Origin: Seriola aureovittata
Taxonomy: Eukaryota; Chordata; Actinopteri; Carangiformes; Carangidae
Assembly (NCBI RefSeq): GCF_021018895.1
Contig: NC_079366.1
Location: 21,623,896-21,687,895, forward strand
Direction: 5' to 3'
Length of the DNA stretch: 64,000 bases
Position 1 is the first letter of the stretch, and each line of letters opens with the position of its first letter. The notes beneath the pieces were generated by a model. It did no database searches, had not been told where the DNA came from, and saw nothing but the letters and a program-made list of their open reading frames with translations. A program made the position numbers and the translations under genes. Of this stretch, positions 39,101-50,639 are shown piece by piece.

Positions 39101-40757
39101 CCTGCAAGTGCAAGATTGGGCTTTAATCACAGCCCAGCCACTGTCTTTAACTCATGTGTATGGTGATTTTGTCAGACGACATCATGGTTATAAAAATCAC
39201 GATTTTAGCAGCAGCAGCACAGCAGCTTGGAAATGACAGCTGGTTAACATGTAGTCTAAATGGGCTGCATTTCAGTCACTATTTAATACTTGTTCTGATG
39301 CCTGACAAAAGAAAACATGTAAATGAGAACAGCTTTATTGTGAATTCAGTATTAAAATACTGGATATGTGAGAACAGAGAGTAAGAGAAAGGCAAACAGA
39401 CAAAGGGCTGAAACTGGCTAACACTAGGCAGAATGCAAAAAGCCTACAACACAGTCCAGCTATATACTGCTTTTGACCTGGTATTGTTCTATTACAGTTC
39501 TCAATTTTATTTTGACCTTTTTTTTTTCTTTGCTCTCTAACTTATTAAAACTTTGCATAAAACACACTCATATCATTGTGGTTATGAACTACTGGTTTGT
39601 TTGGATTTGCTTTGTAATTTTCAGATTATTAAAAGGAAAGGTTCCTCAATGCTTTAAAAACCTTCAATAAAATGCCCTCGAAACTTTTTCATCTGCACGT
39701 TCAATACATGGAACCGAGGCTCCAACTACAAAAACCTTAAAACTTACAAATTTATGCTTGTTGCCAATTAAACAAATATGAAATGTGCTGTGCAATATGA
39801 GACAAGAATGTCTCCGCATGTCTCATGCTTATCTGTAAAATCTCCACAAATCATAAGTGACAAGTGAAGTGGTAGATACTTAATGGAATCATTTGATAGA
39901 ACATTAACTTCACACATGTGGTTCCATCAAAGCACAGACACGGGATACGTAACTCTTCCATGTCGAGGCTATGGATGATAAGCCCTCAAAGCTGCAGTCA
40001 TTCTCTGCAGAGGCTTATATACAGCTTCGGGGCACAAGCATTACAAAAATGTATCAGGAAGATGTAGATCCAAAGAAGCATGGCATCAATGGAAAATAAT
40101 ATGAGTTGGTGATAATAAAAAAAAAATAATAATAAAAAAAAAATCATGTTCCCCAAATACTTCAAAACATTAAGTGTGAAAAGATAAGTGTGGAGTGTGC
40201 TTCATTGCATGTGAGCACACAAAGATGGCTGCTATGAGTCTAAGCAAGAATACAAAAGCAATTGACAGGTCAAAAAGAAATTCTGTACCGTAGCACAACA
40301 AGGACAAAACCCAGTCAAGCTGACACTTGCCTGGACATATCAAGTTCATGGCAACACAGCTAAATGGCAGAACTTGACAATGTGGTAAAAAACTAATGTC
40401 ATTACATTAGATTTCAACCGATTTAAATACATTTCACAACTAAAGATTTTAAAGCATTATAAATTTCAAAGATTTAGACAAAAAAATAACTAAAATATAT
40501 TGTGTTATTACAAATGGCAAGCAAACCATTCATTATATTGAAATGTTGAGATTATGAATGTAAGAGAACATGTACAAGGACTTGCGTAGGCAGATAGTTC
40601 ATGCACACAGTAAAAGTCTATACAAAATCTGGCTTCTGTAACAGTAGCACCTACTCTGTATTCATGTAGTATTATTAATATTATCAAATAAACATCACAG
40701 AGTTTCTTTTGGGCTCCCTACAGGGTAGGAGTTGTAGAAAAGGGTGTGGACTCAACA
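39101..40757. other. gene-free stretch
   Basis: No repeat or exon recognised. An imperfect A/AAT-rich run lies near 40119-40142. Confidence 0.5.
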
Positions 40758-40807
40758 CAGTCAGTAGGACTAAAGGGTACCGCATTACCCTTTAGTCCCG
40801 CTGACTG
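40758..40807. repeat. strong hairpin, 22-bp stem and 6-base loop
   Basis: Arms 40758-40779 and 40786-40807 are reverse complements with two mismatches (GACTAAAGGGTA pairs perfectly with TACCCTTTAGTC). The loop is CCGCAT. It is too short for a usual miRNA precursor unless the flanks extend it, and they do not obviously pair. It could be the core of a small inverted-repeat element or a transcribed structured RNA. Confidence 0.8.
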
Positions 40808-41243
40808 TTAAGACATAACATCTTAATATTTCGATAACAGCAAAAAAGGGTTTCGAACTGTCAGAAAATAAACAATTGAATAAAAAAATGAATGTGATTA
40901 GTGAGTTAAAACAGCTCTCCTGGCTTTATAAAATCACTAGATGTAGAATCATCAGTATTAACGTGAATCTGAGGTGACGTGAATCAGTCTGTGAGCTCAA
41001 CAAAAGAAAAAAAAATCATTGCAATTAAAGTCAAATCAGAAAAGAGTCTTGCAAAAGCCCAGAATATTGTCTGTATTGTACTGACTTGGTTTGATAGAAG
41101 TTTCAAGAGTAGTCAGTGGCAGACCCCCACTGCCTGACTGGGTTTTAAGTCTTGAGAAGAAGACAGCAACGTGTCGGCTTTTCTCTATGAGCTGTCTTCC
41201 ATATCAGACACTATGCACTCATACAATATATTATTTATTTATT

Positions 41244-41248
<5 letters not shown>
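40808..41248. other. gene-free spacer
   Basis: Nothing recognised. Confidence 0.5.
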
Positions 41249-41319
<71 letters not shown>

Positions 41320-41332
41320 TCTCACACACACA
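41249..41332. repeat. (CT)n microsatellite followed by a short (CA)n
   Basis: About 33 CT units preceded by (ATTT)n. It ends in a CA run of about nine bases after CTCCCTCTCT. The Ser-Leu repeat peptides in this region are tract artefacts. Confidence 0.95.
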
Positions 41333-41525
41333 CATTACTTCAGGGTTTTTCACTTCAGGAGTGTTAAAAAAACCATCAAAGTGCTGTGAAGTCAGCTGTG
41401 AATCAATAATTTGCACAGACTAATTGTGTGTCTACTTGCTTGTTTTTAATTGTTATTTAGAGTATGATGCAGAATTACAGTAGTTCCAATGCCTTATATG
41501 ATCATTACTGTTACTTAAATCTAAT

Positions 41526-41557
<32 letters not shown>

Positions 41558-41558
41558 C
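41526..41558. repeat. (CAA)n trinucleotide repeat
   Basis: About eleven AAC/CAA units directly visible. Confidence 0.9.
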
Positions 41559-44500
41559 TTGCCCTTAAATCTTGTTTGAATAGTCATGGAACCCAGGGGA
41601 TAATGTATAATTATTTTTGTTGATGCCCCCTGCACTTCAATCTAATGGTCATCAGGTCAAACTTTCACCTTTACCAACCTTTGGTCCATTTCCACCAATT
41701 TTGTTGCACTACGAACAACTAAGGGTGGTGATATTCTGCTTAACACCCTACTCCTTTTTGACCCACAACCTTCAAAAACTAACGTGTGATGAAACCACAG
41801 GAAAAATACACCGGGGAGCAGAGCGGGGCATGATACAAACTATTTGTTTGCAAGAAATATCAAATTCTGGATGGGGAAGAAATGACTGAAAAGGAAAGAG
41901 AAAAAAGGGAAAAAGGGTGCAGGTATAGAAACATCCCACAAAGAATTAACTCCCTCCTTGAGGGTCTGGAAACAGTTTAGGTTCAGAGCCAAGTCTATGT
42001 CAGCTGGTGGTCAGCCTCCCTCCAGCGGCCTGAAGCATGACCAAAATAAGGGGCAGCGCTGTATCACTGTATGATAACAATACAAAAACAAAACAAAGAA
42101 AACACCATCTCCCCAATCCTGCAAACCTATATCACTGGACTAAACAAATAAACCAAACAACTTCCATTTTGGATGCTGCCTGCTTGCTACCTTTTTGTTT
42201 TTCCTTCTGTCTAATACATATTAACACTTTCCGTTTTGGACACCATAAAACTTGCTCGCCTCCTCTAACATCCTTAGGGAGTTTTACATTTAGTCCCACT
42301 GTTGTCAGGGCAACAAGAATAGCAAAATTACCTGCATGTTGTTTTTCTATGTTGTGGGTAATAGCATGGCTTTTAATATTTAGTTTAGTAACTGTCATCT
42401 GAAATTATCATAACAACAAATCTTGTAAATTTGGATACTGATGCCACCTGCAATGACACACACAAACAATGCACGTTCAAAATTGTGAACAAACATGGCA
42501 TGCAATTACAAAAATACAATGTAATTACTTTGATGATAATGACAACTGAACTGAATGAGACAATACAAATGAATGTGACTGCACAAGCACAGCCATGTAC
42601 TGTGCCATAGTAATGTATCATGCACTATGGAATTTGTTTGACATCACACACATCCAACAAAATGCCAGCACTTTGACAGCAAATTATGTCCATGCTGAAG
42701 CATCAGCTCCCTCATTAATTTTTTTCAGCAGTATCTTCACACAAGATTACACAAACATAAGTTATTTTCTCTAAATGCTCATTATTGGTAAAATGCTTTG
42801 AATTCGAGAGCGAATTCCACCAGCAAATGTGTTTTTTAGTTACATTCTTCTACCAAAAATGTTTGATATAGTGTGAGCTAAACGAGATAACAAGTTGACA
42901 TTTTAATTTCAGCCCATCACTGCCGTCTTGAAGTCTTGTTTCTGTGCAATGCCACATCATTATCAATCACAAAAGAGGAACCACACTGTCATTACATTTA
43001 TAATTCCATTAAAAGAGCATTGTTCTAGAAAACGATAAAAACAAAACATAACTTCCATTAATTTCTGTAGTAGAACAGCAGTCTGTAACCATGACATGAA
43101 TCTGATTAAAGGTCATGTTATCAAATTCAAAACTATTTACACAACAGACGTTTTATGCCATTGCAGACTAAAGGGTGCGGAGTAGATTGTCATTATCCGA
43201 TTGCTGGTATTTAGACATTCATGAGAGTTACACTGCAGTAGATGATTTCGAATATTATTGTGGAAAAAAAAAAAGTTTTCTGGGATTGACATGAAGGAAG
43301 TTGATTTTCTTGAAATTTACTTGTAGTTTTTGTCCAGTGAGTCTTCCATTGTTAAAAGCGCTCATGTATTTTAAATTTATACCAACTGTTAAGACTTTCT
43401 GTTCACATCCACACATATCTGTTTCTTTCAGATGTTAAGTCTGATTAGTTGGAACTCTTTCATAGCCTTATGAGTAACTGCTACACTCTTGTTGCTTCAC
43501 TGTCTCTGTACATTTACTGTGACAGGATCATTCCTGGGTATACTACAAAAAGGTGTTAAAATGTGTATTTAAAAACGTGTCCAGCGTGTTGGCTGAGTGA
43601 ACAATTCAGACACAAGAACATGTTTATGTCTTCACATAAGCTGGTACATGTACACTACCGTCTTGTGGTTTGCTCCATTGTTAGGGGATTTCCTACTGTA
43701 TCTGCTTGATGCTTATTCAGGACTCAAGCATGGATGACTTTTCATTGTTCTGAAGATTTTTTTCCACCACTCAAAGAATGTACTTCATGCTTTCTTAATT
43801 TATTTAGAGAGCATTCTCAAAAATAGCTTCTTCTGCCAAATCTACAGCTATTTACTACTAGAAATGATCCAGTGACCCAATTGTTTGTTGTTTTTTGTTT
43901 GTTTTTTTTGTTAGATTTTTTTGTCTGACACAAAATAAGCATTGAAGTAAAACTTGTGTTCCCATTAAAAAGCATGGTGTAGCTCTAGCACTGTTTATAT
44001 GGATAGATTGTCAAAAAAAAAAAAGTCTCCTGACTTTGGTTTTTGACATTCTTTAGTGGAGCTGCTTGACAATTATTGATCGATTCACATGACATTTGGT
44101 AAAGATGTTCATGGTGCTCAGAGGATGAATCCTAATGACTTTGTTTGATGGTGAAAGGGTAATAATCTCTTCTTATGACAGCATTTTAGAAAGCTTGCAA
44201 TGCAACACTATTTGATGCCTTAACACAAAGTCCTCATCAAAAGTCTAAAGCATTTTCTTTTTAAGAATTGTGAAATATCATTGTCATTATGACCACAGTT
44301 TACTGCTTAAAGATAATGATGAATTATATCCCAAGAGACTAATTGACTACAGGCCAAAATGAAAGCAGCCTCTCCTTTAAGCACTATTAAAGAAGATGTG
44401 TTAATCACTCGCATTTAAAAAGGGAGCTGATGAAGAGTATGTTCCCCACAAGGCTAATGCATCTCATTTAGCAGAATGGCATTTTTATGGGAGCCTGACA

Positions 44501-44990
44501 ATATTATGGTGAATCGACAGCCCCTGTAGCAATAGGATCAACAACCGCTGTGGGTGGACCAGTGGATCAGAAGACAGATAAACTGCAGCTCAGAAGGTTC
44601 ACAATGGCTTGGTCCTTGTTTACCTCGGTTTCCATTAAAAGCCAATCCAAAATTCTCAAACTCGCACACAAGAGAGATTTTTTTTAGAGATTGTCATCTC
44701 TGCCATAAGAGTACTGCAAATAGCTCTTATTTTTTAGAAAGATGTGTGAATTTCAGATGACGACATCAGGTCCAAGGGTTGATACAGGTATCAGATGATT
44801 GGTTTGATTGGAGGCGACGATGAAAAATAAAAGGCATTTAAATTTTGTTTTTTTATGCACTGAGGAAGTCAAAGGGGTCGAGAAACCCTTCATATCACTG
44901 CCTCTTAAAAAAGGTTGGTTCTCCACAGTGACTGGGTTTTATTAGTAACAAAATATAAAGGTGCTTGATATAAATTTGACATTAAGTGGG
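41559..44990. other. gene-free stretch
   Basis: No repeat family or exon recognised. Block 44280-44480 is less repetitive and has TAAT-type homeobox words and AGGCTAATGC, so it is a candidate conserved non-coding element by appearance only. Confidence 0.45.
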
Positions 44991-45062
44991 TATTTTATAG
45001 ACTAAACGATTAATCAACTAATAATGAATTATTATGCAATTGATGCATCAACATGTATCGTT
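44991..45062. repeat. fragment of the ATTAATC-type repeat
   Basis: TATTTTATAGACTAAACGATTAATCAACTAA-like opening typical of the family, truncated after about 70 bp at an A-rich run. Confidence 0.5.
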
Positions 45063-45569
45063 CATTTAAAAAAAACAAAAAAAAAACCTAATGGGTACAG
45101 TTTATGGGTGCGGTTTATTTACACAGGCAAGTGCTATGTGTAAGATTTATAGTCTTGCAGTTCTTACATTACTTACTGTCTTCATGACATATCTATTTTA
45201 TATTTGCTACCTTGTGGCTGCACTGTGATTAAAAACAAAGTTTATTGAAAATGTTGTGATTGTCAAATGAACACATGAAGTGAAATTAAATAGGGTTGCA
45301 GCTACAGTCAAATTTATTCCAATTCCAATCTATTAAGTGCCAGTTATAAAAACAAAATAATAAAACCAGAGATATTAAAACAGCCCAGGGGAATACGACA
45401 TATATATGACAAACATAGCACACACGGCCAACCCCAGCTCAGTACTAGGTCACTTCACTGTTATATAGTCACAGTAGCCATGTGTGGTTTACAGTTCATG
45501 GGTAGTAGCACCTCTACAGTGCTGAAACCTAAAAACACAAATTTATTGTTTGATTACTGCTAATGTGAA
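45063..45569. other. gene-free spacer
   Basis: Nothing recognised beyond a short GGGTTGCAGCTACAGTC word near 45293, possibly the terminal word of the same repeat family. Confidence 0.4.
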
Positions 45570-46010
45570 GTTTTAAAACTGTAGACAATTTTGACAGAAA
45601 AAGACCTGCAACAATTAATTGATTCAGAAAATTAAACTTAAAAAGAAAAAAAAAATTATTCAATTCAATAGTAAACTGAATGTATTTGGGTTTTGGATTG
45701 TTGGTCAGACAAAACAAGCCACCTGAAGACATATCTTTAGAAACTGGGAAACTGCAACTGACATTTTTCACTTTTTTGGACCGAACAAACAATTAATGGA
45801 AAACTAGTCATCAGTTTAATCAATAACGAAAATAATCATAAAAGAGGACAGCTTTGCACTAAAGCACAGCAAATAAGACTGATATAGTTAATCATTTAGT
45901 TGTTAAATGTCAGAAATTGTGGAAAATGTCCAAGATGAATTGTTTCTTTTGCCCAAAACCCAAAGATATTTAATTATAATGATATAATAAAGTAATAAAT
46001 CCCTGTATTT
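45570..46010. repeat. two degraded copies of the ATTAATC-type repeat, head to head
   Basis: The left copy (about 45570-45835) runs in one direction, with CAAAACAAGCCACCTGAAGAC, GGGAAACTGCAACTGACATTT and ending in ATCAATAACGAAAATAATC. The right copy (about 45885-46010) runs in the opposite direction, with TGTCAGAAATTGTGGAAAATG, CCCAAAACCCAAAGATATT. Related words in the two copies are reverse complements. The family is a widespread non-autonomous element of teleosts. Confidence 0.6.
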
Positions 46011-47191
46011 GGAGATTTGCATCCTACCACACATTTAGCCAGACTGTAATGCTGTCCTTGTTGTCAAACTACTAAACTGTATATCAAACATGGTTTTGTC
46101 CAAATGCATAAACATAAATTACTTGGCTGTATCAAACTTCAGGGAGATTTAGTCATTTTGATTTTGGCAATGAATTTCTTGTACAGGACCTGCAAACAAA
46201 GCTTAGGAGAGGGCTGAAATCCTCCGTTCAGCCTCAAACTTCATGTGGTCGTGGGAAAAGCTGACTATATGCTAATCAAACCATCTTCATTTGAAGAGCA
46301 TCCTGACTCTTGCAAAGCTTTAATCCATGACGGCTTGTTCTGAACATTATCTAATAATTGGCACATTTCCCTGGTGAAAATGGGCCTGCAATCTCTTCCC
46401 CCACCATGACAGTGTAATGCATTGCTATGCACATTTCACATGGCTTTGAACATATCTTCATTTTTCCCTCCAACTAAATTCTTAGTTGCCTCCTACCTCT
46501 CCTGTATGGAAATGTGGTGCATCACATTACTTCACCCCCATTGCTTACTGCTTGAGGGTATGTATAGTAATGTTAGAAGATTAATTTCATGGTCTGCTAT
46601 TTACATGACATTTACCCTGAAATAACAGGGTAAAAGGGGGATCATTATAACACAAATTGTGGCATAATTCTTACATTGTATGCGTTTCATTTCAATTCAT
46701 TCTTCAGTTGTTTTTCCCTCATTATGTTGCACATTTACCCTCATAGTCCTCATGGCAAATTACCAGACATTTTCACATTGACCTAGCACATACTCAGGAT
46801 ACACACACGACCCAAGCTCGCAGAAGGGGTGAGGAAAGACATGCACTCCCTTGATCTCCTAATCTCACATACTGGGCTGTACTACACGCCTGCAGACCAG
46901 CAGATGGGTAATTCTGCACACTGGCTTTTTCAGGTCGGTGGGGAAACAGTAGACACAGCAGGTTACACAGAGCAGAGTTTGGGGGCAGCAAGAGGTAAAC
47001 ATCAGCCTTTTTCCCTGCTTACTAAACCAACAGCTCCAAGCATCAACACTGCCTCAACAGCCAATGTTTGAGACCTGCTGATTGCAGGCACCACCATAGG
47101 CTCATTTCAATGGATAATATTTCCTCTTCTTGATCATTTTTGCTCTCAGCTCTCTGAAGTTTTTACCATAACACACTATAAATTAAAACCC
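46011..47191. other. gene-free stretch
   Basis: No repeat or exon recognised. Confidence 0.5.
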
Positions 47192-48557
47192 AGAGTTGAA
47201 AATCCACCCTAAAATTGAATTAAGTATATAATCGTGACTAAATATGAAATCAAGTAATCATTTCTTCTGAGCATTAAGAAAGAGCATAGTCATGGTTAAA
47301 CATTCAAAGAGTCAATGCTTGTAAACTTGGTCCTCCAGTGACAAATCAAGCACTTGGTACCTCCAGTTATTACCTTCACATCATTACTAATCCCTGCACT
47401 GTATGAATGTCTTGCTACTTCCTGTGTCATAACTTTTGGTTATGCATATGGAAGTAAGTTGTATGAGCATGGTTGGACCAAGAGGACATATTACTTCATG
47501 TTGCTCCAGTCACAATGAACAAGATGAGAAATTAAGGACATAACTATGTGCACTAAAACTGGACCTGATTTAAATGTAAAAACATGTGATCAACCAACTC
47601 AGTTTCCCAATCAGGCCTTTTTTACAGAAGATATTTTGACAGGTCAAAGTAAGAAAGCACACACTGTGACAAATTCTTGTAAATTTACAGGGAAATTTCA
47701 ACAGTACAATCATGTTATCTTTAAATGAAGTATATTACTGTAAATTATTCTCATGAAACAATATTAAAACAGCTTTTTACAGTATTATTGCTTGGAGGAA
47801 AGAAAACAGTAATTTACAGTATTTTTTGCAATGCATTTTGGGAAAGCAGAGTGAGACACGTTTGATTGGACAACACAGTTTGATTTTTTTTACCCATCTT
47901 CATCCTTTAAATGAATAGGTGAGTGCCTTTTTGCTTTGCTTGTTAGCATAGGCAAAATACATCACATTTCCAATCGAGTTGTATTGATTATCTCGTAGAA
48001 TACCATTAAACAAGACAAGTTATTTTACTTGTAATGCTAGTCTTTAAGCTAATCTTTATGTTTAGGATTATTTTGCTAAAATTAACTGTATTCAGAGTGA
48101 ATGTAAAGAGCATTGGACTTGAATTAAGTTTAAGTCATTTGAGATCAGCGTCTGAGCTGAGACACAAACACAAGCAAACAGTGAGTACTTTGTCAGCTAA
48201 CGTTAGCTACTTCGATGTATACACATGCTTTGGGTGTAGGCAATGACTCTTTGAATGTTTAACAATGACTATGCTCTTTCTTAATGCTCAAAAGAAATGA
48301 TTACTTGATTTCATATTTAGTCAACATTATAATTATATACTTAATTCAATTTTAGGGTGGATTTTCAACTCTTCCCAAAATGCATTGCAAAAAATACTGT
48401 AAATTACTGTTTTCTTTCCTCCAAGCAATAATACTGTTAAATGCTGTCTTAATAGTGTTTCACGAGAACAATTTACAGTAATATACTGCATTTAAAGATA
48501 ACATAATTGTACTGTTGAAATTTCCCCATAAATTTACCGGAATGTGTTACAGTGTGT
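47192..48557. mobile_element. compound inverted-repeat structure, probable MITE-type element
   Basis: Two separate inverted pairs are visible. Pair B: 47660-47844 and 48372-48557, about 185 bp arms, with TTTACAGTATTTTTTGCAAT and CAAGCAATAATACTGTTAA words and outer ends reading CACACTGTGAC/TTACAGTGTG. Pair A: 47192-47318 and 48240-48371, about 130 bp arms that are nearly identical apart from a small insertion (CAATTTTAGGGTGGATTTTC). In the right arm, A and B are directly adjacent. On the left they are separated by about 340 bp and lie in the order A' then B', so the whole is not one simple palindrome. The 527-bp centre holds the palindrome AGCTAACGTTAGCT (48197-48210). The likely origin is a long-TIR non-autonomous DNA transposon with a secondary inverted duplication. 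Confidence 0.7.
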
Positions 48558-50100
48558 ACATAAAAATCAATAATGGCTGAATTATAATTAGTTCCTCTGG
48601 GTCCTGCTGCTCTTACACTGTCATGATTTACAGGGACACTAGAACAAAACACAGCCATCATTAATGCCATGAGTAACACCTGTCCTTTTCCTAATATAAC
48701 AAGTCAAAATATCTGCAGTGAAAAAAGCCCATTGTCAACGTCTACACAGTAAAAAGTGCTGTACATCATCCAAACCACCAACCACCCAGGGTTATGAGAC
48801 CGTATGACAACAAGAAAAACCACCTCACCTCATCTGGACACCTAACTCTCACAGTTAATCTAATTTAGTTCCCAGCCAGCCAGATCTGGTACATCTTAAT
48901 AAGTCATTTGAGGATATAATCGATCTGGTTGTCACCCGTATAGCATTGTTTCACTGATCCAGGATTGGCTGGCTAATCCTCCTGGTGTGTACCATTCATG
49001 ATAAAGAGAAGTCCAAATCAACCTGAGGGAGTCAAAAAGCCCAAAAGACATCGGTTAACCCGAGATAAGGCTTCTTCTCCCTGTGCCCGCTTATTGAATC
49101 CCAACCTCTCCTGGCACATACCCTCGACTTGCCTCTAAATCAAACACTAAGGCCTTTTATTAATAGCCTGTCAGCAGAGTTAACATTTATTTCATGTGTA
49201 TTCATCTGAACAGGTTTTACAAATGGCCTGGTGCTTGTGAACCTGCTCTTGAAAAATTAGCCTTGTTTTTTATCCCTCTCCTCATGAATTTCAATGACTA
49301 AGTGAAAATACGGCTATGTGTCTACCTAGATGCTGTTTTCTGCCTGAGGGTAAAAGATGAAAAACTGCTATATTTAGGGTGCTCAGAAATATCACAGCAT
49401 GTGGTCGTTTGTTAAAAACAAGAGGAACTAACATGGGATGCAAAGGCAGCTGTGATGGTAGTTAAGTGATGAGCAAGAAGTGCTTACTGAACTCCAGGTA
49501 AAATTATCAGAGCATGTATCAGAGAACTTCAACTAGTAATGGTACAATATATACAAAAATCATTTTTAAATAGCCCCATTGTCTTAGAAAGCGCCACAAT
49601 GTAGCTCGCTGCCAGTTGTTTAAGTTGTTGAAAGACCACCAGAGAAACAAGGGTGATTTAATACAATACAAAAAATACACTGGGTTTTTAATTATTTCTG
49701 CTTTAAACTGTATTCTTAATAATTGTGTAATTACTCATACTACTTTAAACTGTATAAACGGTTTGAACACCACTATAATAAAGTAGTTCTTAGTTCTAAA
49801 TGCCAAAAAAAAAAAAAAATGCGAGTGAAAAGCTCGCACTGTCGCTCCCTGTATTCTAGATGCTGTCAAGAGTTATATAGTGGAGATCTCCCTAAACATA
49901 AGTGAAACAGACAGCGCCGCTCTACAAAATTTATGGTGGCCCATTATTTCATTTTGTGAATGCCAAGTGCTCCAGAGAGAAACCTGTGAGCTGACACAAA
50001 TTGATTACAGGAGCAAGGAGACAATCTATTTCTTCCTCCAAACTGATAGCAAAGGATGACAGGATGAGAGAGGTGGGATGTGTACAGACAAGGAGAGAGA
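48558..50100. other. gene-free stretch
   Basis: Block 48870-49330 looks unusually complex for this window, with few runs and several homeobox-like words. It is a candidate conserved non-coding element, inference only. An A-run occurs at 49804-49819. Confidence 0.45.
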
Positions 50101-50125
50101 TTTTTTTTTTTTTTTTTTTTTTTTT
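50101..50125. repeat. poly(T) run
   Basis: A 25-base T homopolymer just outside the left terminus of the neighbouring MITE. Confidence 0.85.
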
Positions 50126-50140
50126 CATAATAATGGCAGC

Positions 50141-50601
50141 GTTTTTCCACTGCATGGTACCATCTTAACTCTACTCACTTTTGGTACCAGGTACTTCTTT
50201 TCCCCCTCAATAAGCTGCTGTTACTATAGCAACGATGCAAAAATCTATCGTGACGTAATCTTCAACACGACACACAAACATAAACAATGGAGGATATCGA
50301 ATATAAGGGACGTCTGCACCTCCTCAGTTGACCACGGCCTGGTTTTTGGGGTTGCCATACTATAAGTATAGGACAATATGACGATACAACAATGAAGCAG
50401 CAATGACGGTGATGGTCTCTGATCAGTATGCAGCGTTTCTCATCACCTTAGTTGGAACCTCGGGGGAGGCGATACCAAAAAAATAAAAAATGACTATACT
50501 TTACTACTAAATTCCTATCCACAACTTTTGCCTGATGGAAACCAAAAATAGGTGAGAAGAGTCGATTCGCAGTTGGCCAGTACCATGCAGTGGAAAAGGG
50601 A
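50141..50601. mobile_element. MITE with TTTCCACTGCATGGTAC termini
   Basis: The left terminus (GTTTTTCCACTGCATGGTAC) and the right terminus (AGTACCATGCAGTGGAAAA) are inverted copies over about 17 bp. An internal GTTGGAACCTCGGG segment and TTTTGGTACCAG near the left end match a non-autonomous DNA transposon that I recall as frequent in percomorphs. No ORF is present. Its superfamily and target duplication could not be fixed by eye. Confidence 0.8.
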
Positions 50602-50639
50602 TATAAGTAAGAACAACCTCAACATAACGTAATTACCAG

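Noticed and set aside
41091..41423. 110-codon frame with a Leu-Ser run resembling a membrane segment
   Set aside because: The run is the CT microsatellite and the flanks are not protein-like.
48197..48210. AGCTAACGTTAGCT palindrome as a regulatory site
   Set aside because: The GCTAACGTTAGC word is, from recollection, very common in teleost genomes, so it is not specific evidence of a site.
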